DNA from: Planctomycetota bacterium
GTDB lineage: Bacteria > Planctomycetota > UBA1135 > JACQFD01
Assembly (NCBI GenBank): GCA_016200225.1
Contig: JACQFD010000002.1
Coordinates: forward strand, 62,001-126,000
DNA: 64,000 bases
Direction: 5' to 3'
Within the stretch, counting starts at the first letter, position 1. Every line of letters begins with the position of its first letter. The notes under the pieces are model-generated. The model was not told the DNA's origin. It searched no databases and was given only the letters and a program-made list of their open reading frames with translations. A program made the translations under genes and the position numbers. Shown one piece after another: positions 18,801 to 25,565 of the stretch.

Positions 18801-19133
18801 AAACATTTTATGAAATTGCGCGCGGAGGCCGCGCTCGACGAACTTCCGCTGATCGTCGCGCTTCCCGAAACGTTAACAAACGAGGAGGAGGCGCGCGCCC
18901 GCGAAAAATTGCAACCGTTGTTGTTGCCGCGCGACAAAATTATCGTTCACAAGGGGCACGCCGGTTACGACGCATGGCGCGCCGCGCGCCTCGATCCCGC
19001 GGCGTTTTACGATCCGTTTTTGTTATTTATCGATTCCAACGGTTATATTCGCGCGCAACAGCGATATCGGATGGACAATACGCTGCCGATCTATTTCGTG
19101 CAATGGGCGCGGCTCTGTCTCGGCGGATATTAA
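15810..19133 (+). CDS. Large secreted TPR / HExxH-peptidase-like / lectin-like protein
   Basis: 1107 residues from the ATG at 15810, where a signal peptide starts (MIRSLLAVAPLVFILPQQASP); a TTG at 15780 is the other option. Residues 25-75 are a TPR-like pair (GDPARAHRLLLQSLELEPANPEAL). At about 372-376 is HELTH in HGLTHELTHRFDGAMY, followed by AGWLAEGRAVW. The HExxH plus downstream Glu is the zinc site of gluzincin peptidases, so peptidase activity is likely but not proven. A beta-rich segment near residues 785-930 (YTISARVRFLTSDAQGAMIIGY, SFLLEVDVDGAAAHIFANGK) looks like a concanavalin/LamG- or DUF1080-type fold. The last part resembles a thioredoxin-like or redox fold weakly, without a CxxC. 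The stop lies in the first unit of a 17-bp triplication. Confidence 0.85.
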   Translation: MIRSLLAVAPLVFILPQQASPAAQKRDDAKSAAKGGDPARAHRLLLQSLELEPANPEALRELVKVSETVEARGDAAALWRHALAGALADENGNIKYDEESKSLLKNESLYKPITVARAELAREIGRVAERAGAARTLTRWLNDLCAELWRKQPSLEKKYSALLANDIHKTDPNEMQIVAALSNALDRAMAASKFEEAARLALVLRGLASQAGYKDSMTPAPSMKSAGAEAAAALARAREMLKSREGELPTIDSLEKLNVKEREEFTINHRNTARPGVVMSPGGLYRVETVCGLDTLVSTAKQVEYHHRRIVKWIGGDPFAGRVGTVRIVPRATDLDAEGSPFWWAGGFQGGDLTTLHFAHGTPGQLGHGLTHELTHRFDGAMYPGMAGWLAEGRAVWTGGAYGNITDDLFIESYASFGAIAETYRRGRGTVEYLTKLLTGTMADYRENYTAGHSLWVYLWSWSPDNKIFRPQLQKYLTGLKTQQKAVDWFVQCFADGKGGRPSGLEGFSKVYSEFIKGFWWESYAPFTKFYTGGVAATEADNLIYDSPTWHGDRVVAERYFGAAHSTDAARWFMDNNDYKDAIAAYEWAFSRDEPSANDAMQLALAYEKNGKFDSAYAVRARARHMFPYAFARTKPPAPPSLQLLSSLDARVNNLLKEIAAAADAEGAAGRPDAAAALASDYNIIASIASKPRLAIHEFNDPASRPAKLMHPMCDPPVSLAIHGGAEERLIGYDDYRSPGLWAISPGGDVILGRKEFAAQTGLQHEAWLVETFMHGRDYISGQYTISARVRFLTSDAQGAMIIGYQRHDRCFSVGFKFQDTSDIANHDDQKGGGDSTWLERIGDMRDREPALMNGKIDARVSVTKGNPSFLLEVDVDGAAAHIFANGKYITTHTAASGVPIEGFVGFASLNGVILLEHPTYQFHRPAVASGRCGCKVWPDGIDLESKRTSDWEHLVGQRATGFEIGARGTAILWNPNLKGVNTIAEDPSIDLPIDAAKHFMKLRAEAALDELPLIVALPETLTNEEEARAREKLQPLLLPRDKIIVHKGHAGYDAWRAARLDPAAFYDPFLLFIDSNGYIRAQQRYRMDNTLPIYFVQWARLCLGGY

Positions 19134-19167
19134 GTCTCGGCGGATATTAAGTCTCGGCGGATATTAA
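19117..19167 (+). repeat. Three perfect tandem copies of a 17-bp unit at a gene junction
   Basis: The unit GTCTCGGCGGATATTAA occurs at 19117-19133, 19134-19150 and 19151-19167 without mismatch. The first copy encodes the last residues (LGGY) and stop of the upstream gene. The third ends two bases before the ATG at 19170. The whole 36-base intergenic space is therefore made of duplicated gene end. Confidence 0.97.
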
Positions 19168-19169
19168 TC

Positions 19170-20333
19170 ATGCGTAAATTTACCATTTTTGCGGCCGCGG
19201 CGTTATTTATACAAATCGCCGGCGGCGAATCCCAAAGTGCGCAATCGCAGCCGTCGCTCGACGCGTCGCTCGCGGCGATTATACAAAAGCACCACATTCC
19301 GGGAATCGCCGCGCTTGCGGTGCGCGGCGATGGAACCATATTGTTCGAAGGCGTCGCCGGCGTGCGCGCGAACGGCAATCCGGAGGCGATAACAATAAAC
19401 GACCGGTTTCATTTGGGCTCCTGCACGAAGGCAATGACGGCGACGCTCTGCGCGCGGCTCGTCGAGGAAAAGAAATTAACTTTCAAGTCGACGTGCGGGG
19501 AGATTCTTAAGGAACAAGTCCCGGAAATGCACGAGGATTGGAAATCGGTGACGCTCGAACAGTTGTTAACCAATCGATCGGGCGCTCCGGGGGATTTACA
19601 ATTCGACGGATTGTGGAATTCGTTATGGCAATTCAAGGGATCGGCCTCGGAAGCGCGACTCGCGCTCGCGCGCGGAGTGCTCCGCCGCGCGCCCGACGCG
19701 AAGCCGGGCTCGAAATTTATCTATTCGAACGGCGGATTTTCGATCGCGGGCGCGATGGCGGAAGTTGTAACAAAAAAACCGTGGGAGGATTTGATGCGCG
19801 AGAAAATCTTCGGCCCGCTCGGCATGGCGTCGGCCGGTTTCGGCGCGCCGGGCGAGAAAGGTAAATATAACGAACCGTGCGGCCACCGTCCCGACGGAAC
19901 GGCGGTCGAACCGGGGCCCGGCGCCGACAATCCCGTCGCGATCGGTCCCGCCGGAATTGTACATTGTACGATTCGCGACTGGGCCAAGTTCGCCGCCGAG
20001 CACGTGCGCGAGGGGCGCGACGGATCCAAATTATTATCTAAAGACAGTTTTATTAAATTACATAAACCGGCCGACGAAAAGGACAATCCCTACGCGATGG
20101 GCTGGGGTATAACAGAACGCGACTGGGCGGGCGGCCGCACGCTGACGCACAACGGAAGCAACACCATGTGGTTTTGTGTAACATGGCTCGCGCCGGCGAA
20201 GGACTTTGCCGTGCTCATCGCTTGTAATATCGGCAGCGATGGCGCGGGAAAGGGCTGCGACGCGGCCGCGTGGGAAGTCATCCAGCGCGTGGGCCGTCTT
20301 CAGAGCGCGCCCGCGTCGAAGCCGGCCAAATAA
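19170..20333 (+). CDS. Class C beta-lactamase-family serine hydrolase, secreted
   Basis: 387 residues with a signal peptide (MRKFTIFAAAALFIQIAGG). The nucleophile motif is SCTK (Ser84-x-x-Lys87) in FHLGSCTKAMTATL. YSN follows in KFIYSNGGFSIAGAM, and an HNGS near residue 330 takes the place of the third, KTG-like box. These are the catalytic parts of the class C beta-lactamase/D-aminopeptidase/esterase (CubicO) family. Such proteins act on beta-lactams, D-amino peptides or esters, and sequence does not say which. The start is two bases after the 17-bp triplication, with no SD. Confidence 0.9.
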   Translation: MRKFTIFAAAALFIQIAGGESQSAQSQPSLDASLAAIIQKHHIPGIAALAVRGDGTILFEGVAGVRANGNPEAITINDRFHLGSCTKAMTATLCARLVEEKKLTFKSTCGEILKEQVPEMHEDWKSVTLEQLLTNRSGAPGDLQFDGLWNSLWQFKGSASEARLALARGVLRRAPDAKPGSKFIYSNGGFSIAGAMAEVVTKKPWEDLMREKIFGPLGMASAGFGAPGEKGKYNEPCGHRPDGTAVEPGPGADNPVAIGPAGIVHCTIRDWAKFAAEHVREGRDGSKLLSKDSFIKLHKPADEKDNPYAMGWGITERDWAGGRTLTHNGSNTMWFCVTWLAPAKDFAVLIACNIGSDGAGKGCDAAAWEVIQRVGRLQSAPASKPAK

Positions 20334-20454
20334 TCGGGCGCGGCACGGGATTGGCAAGCGTAAGATCCCGCCGCCCATCAGCGTCGCGGCGGCGCCCTTT
20401 CAAAGCTCCGATGCACGCGGCGGCGCGCGCGGAATTAACCTTAGTCAATGAATC

Positions 20455-21840
20455 ATGTCTAAAATTTACGATTCCATACTCGATACAATTGGAAATACTC
20501 CCATTGTGAGACTTTCGCGCGTCGGGCGCGGACTCGATTGTGAACTTCTCGGCAAATGTGAATTTATGAATGCCGGCGGATCTGTTAAAGACCGCATCGG
20601 CGTCCGAATGTTAATCGATGCGGAACGCGAGGGGCGGATCCGTCCCGGCGACACGCTGATCGAACCCACGTCGGGAAACACGGGCATCGGCATCGCGCTC
20701 GCGGCGGCGGTGCGAGGTTATCGCGTTATTATTACATTACCGGAGAAAATGAGCCGTGAAAAACAGGTGGTCTTGGAGGCGCTCGGCGCCGAAATTATAC
20801 GAACGCCGACGGAGGCCGCGTGGGATTCGCCGGAGAGCCACATCGGCGTCGCGAAGCGCCTGCGCGAGATCGTTCCGCGATCGTTTATATTGGATCAATA
20901 TAATAATATGTCGAATCCCGCCGCGCATTATGAAGGAACGGGCGAGGAAATCGTGCGCGATCTCGACGGCAAACTCGACGTCATCGTCATGACGGCCGGG
21001 ACGGGCGGCACGATCACGGGCGTCGCGAAGAAACTTAAAGAAAAGATTCCCGGCGTCCGCGTCGTCGGCGTGGATCCGTATGGTTCGATCCTCGGCGGCG
21101 GCACCGAGATTTTTTCTTATAAAGTCGAGGGCATCGGTTATGACTTCATACCGAACGTTCTCGACCGTTCGCTCGTCGACGAATGGGTCAAAACGGATGA
21201 TAAGAATTCGTTTCAGACCGCGCGGCGCCTGATCCGGCAGGAAGGATTGTTAGTCGGCGGATCGTCGGGTTCGGCCGTCTGGGCCGCGCTGCAGGTGGCG
21301 AAGAAACTAAAGAAAGGCCAGCGATGCCTCGCGTTGTTGCCCGATTCGGTTCGTAATTATATGACGAAGTTTATCGACGACAAATGGATGAAAGACAACC
21401 GTTTCGTCGACTCGGATTGGGATCTCGGCTCGGTCGGCGACATCGTGCGCGCCATGCCGCCGCGAAAACTTCTTACAATTCTGGTTTCCGACCGCGTGCG
21501 CAAAGCGATCGACACGATGCGTTCGCACGGAATATCACAATTACCCGTCGTCGAGAGCGACGGCTCGCTCGCGGGAATTGTTACGGAAACGGATTTGTTA
21601 GGAGGCCTCGTCGAAGGCCGCCTCCGCATGGAAAACGCCGTCGCGGAGGTCATGAACCGGCGCGTCGCGACGGTTTCGCTCGGCGATCCGGCGAACGCGA
21701 TCAGCCAGGGATTCAACCGCGGCGAAGTCGCGTTGGTGGTCGACGGCGGCAAACTCGTGGCGATATTGACGAAAATCGACCTCATCGATCATTTAACGAA
21801 GCACGAATCGGAGAATATACAAAAAGTCGCGCCGACATAA
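20455..21840 (+). CDS. cbs: Cystathionine beta-synthase with C-terminal CBS pair
   Basis: 461 residues. The PLP fold is complete: NAGGSVKDRIG with Lys45 as Schiff-base lysine, EPTSGNTGIGIA for substrate, TAGTGGTITGV for phosphate, and VGGSSGSAV. Residues about 330-455 form two CBS repeats (HGISQLPVVESDGSLAGIVTETDL and GEVALVVDGGKLVAILTKIDLIDHL), which usually sense an adenosine ligand. CBS makes cystathionine from serine and homocysteine. Plain cysteine synthases lack the CBS pair, so cystathionine beta-synthase is favoured, but either activity is possible. The cytoplasmic enzyme is followed 35 bases later by the shortened FAD oxidoreductase. Confidence 0.92.
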   Translation: MSKIYDSILDTIGNTPIVRLSRVGRGLDCELLGKCEFMNAGGSVKDRIGVRMLIDAEREGRIRPGDTLIEPTSGNTGIGIALAAAVRGYRVIITLPEKMSREKQVVLEALGAEIIRTPTEAAWDSPESHIGVAKRLREIVPRSFILDQYNNMSNPAAHYEGTGEEIVRDLDGKLDVIVMTAGTGGTITGVAKKLKEKIPGVRVVGVDPYGSILGGGTEIFSYKVEGIGYDFIPNVLDRSLVDEWVKTDDKNSFQTARRLIRQEGLLVGGSSGSAVWAALQVAKKLKKGQRCLALLPDSVRNYMTKFIDDKWMKDNRFVDSDWDLGSVGDIVRAMPPRKLLTILVSDRVRKAIDTMRSHGISQLPVVESDGSLAGIVTETDLLGGLVEGRLRMENAVAEVMNRRVATVSLGDPANAISQGFNRGEVALVVDGGKLVAILTKIDLIDHLTKHESENIQKVAPT

Positions 21841-21875
21841 AAGTACATTTACAATTATCGATCCGCGCCGCGCGC

Positions 21876-22556
21876 ATGCGGACCTTCGACGCCGCCGTCA
21901 TCGGAGCCGGAATCCACGGCCTGACGGCGGCGTATCATTTACATCGGCTGGGTTGTCGCGATATTGTAATCTTCGAACAATTCACGATTGGCAACGACCG
22001 CGGAAGTTCGCACGGCGATTATTGTAAGTTAAAGAATATGACGGTGCTCGAAAACACGCGCGTCGACGCGTTCGAGATTCATGACGATCGAATCGAATTC
22101 CGCACGTCGCGCGGCGCGTTCGAATCGGGGAAATGTATCATCACTGCGGGGCCGTGGACGGGAAAGTTGTTGAGTGTTCCGCGGTGCCCGCTCGTCCCCG
22201 CGCGTCACGTCACCGCGGGCGCGAGCGACGATCCCGACGTCGAGTGTCCGCCCGGCGCGGCGGCGATCGATGATTTATTACAATTTCTGCGCGCACAATT
22301 GGCGGTTCCCGTAGAACATTGCATTCACGCCGAAACGTGTTTTTATACAAACACACCCACCGAGGACTACGTGATTGATGTTCATCCGAACGACCGCCGC
22401 GTCGCGATCGGCGCCGGTTTTTCGGGCCACGGTTTCAAACTCGCCCCCGTTACCGGCCGCATCCTCGCCGAACTCGTCATGCACGGCCGTTCGACCGTCG
22501 AGGAATTTAACAATCATCGCGGAATGTTTTCTTTAAATGTCAATCCACCCCGTTGA
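21876..22556 (+). pseudogene. Internally deleted FAD-dependent oxidoreductase (monomeric sarcosine oxidase/DAO type)
   Basis: 226 residues, against about 390 for monomeric sarcosine oxidase-type enzymes. The start (VIGAGIHGLTAAYHLHRLG, GSSHGDY) is the FAD-binding beta-alpha-beta unit. The end (CFYTNTPTEDYVIDVHP, AIGAGFSGHGFKLAPVTG) is the normal C-terminus, including the cysteine that bonds FAD covalently in the family. Compared with the family layout, roughly 110 residues are missing between HGDY and NTRVDAFEI, and roughly 50 more between VTAGASDDPD and CPPGAAAIDD. No stop or frameshift is present, so it may be translated, but most of the substrate domain is gone. Its end overlaps the next gene by 20 bases. 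Confidence 0.7.
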
Positions 22557-23280
22557 GCTTTCCAAGAATCGTCCGTGGCTGATCGAGCCGACGCGGCTCG
22601 AAAAAAAGCGCCGCTCGCGGAATTTTGATTTATTTTTTGGAATTGTAACACTTGCGATTTGCTTTGTCGTGGATCCGGGGATTCTTCGCGACGACGGACT
22701 CGCTGCTCCGTATTGTTTATCTATTTATCTTATGGCCGGACTCGCATGGATCGCTCTTCTCACCTGGCATTTTTGTAATTTTGGTCCGCGTGGCCATGCT
22801 GTCGTAGTTGGAGTCTTCGCGACGGCCTCCATATTGTCGGGAATCATTGCATTGCCGTTGCTGCCTCTTTCAATATTTCTGATCCCAATTGGGATCGGCC
22901 TGTTATCACTCACAACTGTTGTAACGTGGTTCGTTTATTCCCGCGCCCTGTTTCGCGCGCTGGGCTTCGCGCATGGACCGCGGCAAGGATTCTTTATATT
23001 TACAGGATTCGCGGCAGGCATTATCATAATATTGCTCGGTCTCGCTCCGCAACTTCGACTCGAAGCGAGTTTCGCACAAATCGCCGAGGGAAAACGTAAT
23101 AATTGGGCGGACGAGGCCGATTCCCTGCGGCCGTGGAAATACTTTATTTACGAAGCGAATTGGATCAATTGTTATTTAAAATACAGAATTAATGAGGGCG
23201 CTGACGTCCAAGTAAAAGAATTATATCATCGCGTCACGGGCGGCGACCTTGGCTATATCTACCGTAAGAAGAAATTCTAG
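22537..23280 (+). CDS. Polytopic membrane protein, unknown function
   Basis: 247 residues, starting 20 bases inside the preceding gene. About five membrane spans are visible between residues 30 and 170: FGIVTLAICFVVDPGIL, YLMAGLAWIALLTW, AVVVGVFATASILSGIIALPLLPLSIFLIPIGIGLLSL, then FFIFTGFAAGIIIILLGL. A soluble tail of about 75 residues follows, ending in basic residues. Synonymous codon choice is less extreme than in the neighbours. The family is not recognised. Confidence 0.75.
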   Translation: MSIHPVELSKNRPWLIEPTRLEKKRRSRNFDLFFGIVTLAICFVVDPGILRDDGLAAPYCLSIYLMAGLAWIALLTWHFCNFGPRGHAVVVGVFATASILSGIIALPLLPLSIFLIPIGIGLLSLTTVVTWFVYSRALFRALGFAHGPRQGFFIFTGFAAGIIIILLGLAPQLRLEASFAQIAEGKRNNWADEADSLRPWKYFIYEANWINCYLKYRINEGADVQVKELYHRVTGGDLGYIYRKKKF

Positions 23281-23568
23281 GAGGGCGCGCCATTCGAAAA
23301 ACGGTCTGGCATACCCAGCTTGTTGCACGGCCATCGACCATTCGGCTGCCGCTCCGGAGAATCGATTCGTGAAGCTCTCGCATCGGAGGATGCCGTTTCC
23401 ATAGCTCCGCACCCCCACAACCAACGGGGCCAGCGGCAAGGACATAGGGCGTTCAGCTTGCCGGAAGGGCGCCAAACGCTCTATCCTCAGACGTTTTCAT
23501 CCATGCTCCGGCCTAGGCTGGGCATTCCCCTTCTCTTTTTTCACTCTCGACTCTCGAGATTTTCTCGC
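23281..23568. other. Intergenic region of different texture upstream of pckG
   Basis: 288 bases with no convincing gene. Frames open on both strands (plus from 23320, minus to 23475) but match nothing recognised. The sequence lacks the AT islands seen in nearly every real gene here and has longer mixed-composition runs, which suggests a leader or remnant rather than coding DNA. It probably contains the pckG promoter. Confidence 0.45.
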
Positions 23569-25332
23569 GTGAATCGCGCTCTCCAAACCTGGGTTGACGA
23601 AGTCGCTTCCGTAACCAAACCGCAACGCGTCGTGTGGTGCGACGGCTCCGACGCCGAAAACGAGCGCCTCATCGCGCAGATGCTCGCCGACGAAACGCTA
23701 CAGAAGTGCAATCCGGAAAAGTTTCCGAATAGTTATTATCACCGTTCGCATCCGAGCGACGTCGCGCGCACCGAACATTTAACATTTATTTCGACGGATA
23801 AGAAAGAGGACGCGGGGCCGACGAACAATTGGATGTCGCCCGAGCAGGCGCGCGAACGCGTGTGGCCTCTTTTTTCGAACGCGATGAAAGGCCGCACGAT
23901 GTACGTCGTGCCGTACGTCATGGGTCCGCTCGGTTCGCCGTTCAGTAAAGTCGGCATCGAAATTACAGATAGCGCTTATGTTGCAATCTCGATGCGCATC
24001 ATGACGCGCATGGGCAAGGCGGCGCTCGACCAGCTCGGAGACAACGGCGAATTTGTAAAGGGTTTGCATTCGCTCGGCGATCTGTCGCCCGAGCGCCGGT
24101 TTATTGTACATTTCCCGCAACAAAACGAAATCTGGAGCATCGGCTCCGGTTACGGCGGCAACGCATTGTTGGGAAAGAAATGTTTCGCGCTCCGCATCGC
24201 CGGCGCGCAGGCGCGCCGCGAGGGCTGGCTCGCGGAACATATGTTAATTTTAGGAATCCAGGAACCGTCGGGCGAGACTCATTATGTTTGCGCGGCGTTT
24301 CCGAGCGCGTGCGGCAAGACGAATCTCGCGATGCTCGTGCCGCCGGCGTCGTTCAACGGTTATAAAATATTCACCGTCGGCGACGATATTGCATGGATTC
24401 GATTCGGCCCCGACGGCCGCCTCTGGGCCGTGAATCCCGAGGCCGGATTCTTCGGCGTCGCGCCCGGGACGAGCGAAAAAACGAATCCGAACGCGATGGC
24501 GACGATTCGAAAAAACAGTATATTTACAAATACCGCGTTCACGAGCGACGGCTGTCCGTGGTGGGACGACATGGGCGGCGACGCGCCGGCCGGCGTCACC
24601 GATTGGAAAGGTAATAAATGGATTCCGGGGAGCCCCGAAAAAGCGGCGCATCCGAATTCGAGATTCACCGCCCCCGCGCGCCAGTGTCCGTCGATTTCGC
24701 CGAAGTTCGAAGACCCGCTTGGCGTTCCGATCAGTGCATTTATATTCGGCGCGCGCCGCGCGTCGCTCGTGCCGCTTGTGTATGAATCCTTCGATTGGAA
24801 TCACGGCGTCTACGTCGGATCATCTGTAGCATCCGAAACGACCGCGGCCGCGACCGGCGCCGTCGGCGTGCTCCGCCGCGACCCGTTCGCGATGTTACCG
24901 TTCTGCGGATATAATATGGGCGATTATTTTAGTCATTGGCTGACAATGGGCGCGCCCGGAAACGCGAACGGCGTCGCGAAAAAAATGCCCAAGGTTTTCC
25001 ATGTAAATTGGTTTCGCAAGAGCGCGGAAGGCAAGTTTCTCTGGCCCGGTTTCGGCGAAAACATTCGCGTCCTCCAGTGGATTCTCGAACGCAGCCGCGG
25101 CAAGGGCACGGCCGTCGAATCGCCGATCGGTTATATTCCCGCGAAAGGCGGCCTGAACACGGCGGGCCTGCAAATGCAACCGAACGCCATGGACGAATTA
25201 TTAAGAATCGATCCGAAGGGCTGGGCCGCCGAAGCGCCGCAGTTGACCGACTTTTACAATAAATTCGGCGACCGCCTCCCCGCCGAAATCCGCCGCCAGC
25301 ATCAAATGCAAATGAAACGCCTCGGACTCTAA
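23569..25332 (+). CDS. pckG: GTP-dependent phosphoenolpyruvate carboxykinase
   Basis: 587 residues from a GTG at 23569. The frame extends upstream to 23320 (with an ATG at 23503), but family similarity begins at ALQTWVDEVASVTKPQRVVWCDGS, so the GTG is preferred. Signature parts are FPSACGKTNLAML (nucleotide-binding kinase-1 loop with the reactive cysteine), VGDDIAW (kinase-2, metal-binding), NPEAGFFGVAPGT, and ARQCPSISPKFEDP. It converts oxaloacetate and GTP to PEP and CO2, the first committed step of gluconeogenesis. This is the GTP class, distinct from the ATP-type PckA. A palindromic repeat follows the stop. Confidence 0.95.
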   Translation: MNRALQTWVDEVASVTKPQRVVWCDGSDAENERLIAQMLADETLQKCNPEKFPNSYYHRSHPSDVARTEHLTFISTDKKEDAGPTNNWMSPEQARERVWPLFSNAMKGRTMYVVPYVMGPLGSPFSKVGIEITDSAYVAISMRIMTRMGKAALDQLGDNGEFVKGLHSLGDLSPERRFIVHFPQQNEIWSIGSGYGGNALLGKKCFALRIAGAQARREGWLAEHMLILGIQEPSGETHYVCAAFPSACGKTNLAMLVPPASFNGYKIFTVGDDIAWIRFGPDGRLWAVNPEAGFFGVAPGTSEKTNPNAMATIRKNSIFTNTAFTSDGCPWWDDMGGDAPAGVTDWKGNKWIPGSPEKAAHPNSRFTAPARQCPSISPKFEDPLGVPISAFIFGARRASLVPLVYESFDWNHGVYVGSSVASETTAAATGAVGVLRRDPFAMLPFCGYNMGDYFSHWLTMGAPGNANGVAKKMPKVFHVNWFRKSAEGKFLWPGFGENIRVLQWILERSRGKGTAVESPIGYIPAKGGLNTAGLQMQPNAMDELLRIDPKGWAAEAPQLTDFYNKFGDRLPAEIRRQHQMQMKRLGL

Positions 25333-25340
25333 CCAGAGTT

Positions 25341-25565
25341 CACGCGGAGCCGCGGAAAGCGAACTCCGACACGCAATTCAATTGCAATATTCCGGAACCG
25401 GAATTCCACGCGGAGACACGGAGAGAAGACCTGCGCGCGGAGACGCGGAGAAAACCAGAACTTGCAATTGTATTCTTGGTTTTTCGGCGTTCTCTCTGTC
25501 CTCCGCGTCTCCGCGTGAATCTCTCCTTCCGGCTCCGCGTCTCCGCGTGGAATTCTGGTCTCTGT
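25341..25565. repeat. Palindromic intergenic repeat, copy 2 (inverted relative to copy 1)
   Basis: Between convergent genes again. Reverse-complemented, it matches copy 1 well: the GAATTCCACGCGGAGAC arm, the GGACAGAGAGAACGC stretch, the hairpin core AAAACCAGAACTTGCAATTG...TTCTTGGTTTT (25451-25484), and CCGGAACCGGAATTCCACG at 25392-25410. Extra CGCGGAG units are present on the right (25533-25550). The GGGGACAGGT ends of copy 1 are missing. Either strand would fold into a long GC hairpin. Confidence 0.8.

Noticed and set aside
20455-21840. Call as cysteine synthase CysK/CysM
   Set aside because: The C-terminal CBS-domain pair and length fit cystathionine beta-synthase better, although O-acetylserine activity cannot be ruled out.
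23276-23295. Minus-strand MARPPRI, like the start of REP-associated tyrosine transposases
   Set aside because: Only seven residues match; the frame ends 12 codons later inside the antisense of a real gene. No Y1 transposase motif is present. Probably coincidence, though it would fit the REP-like repeats.
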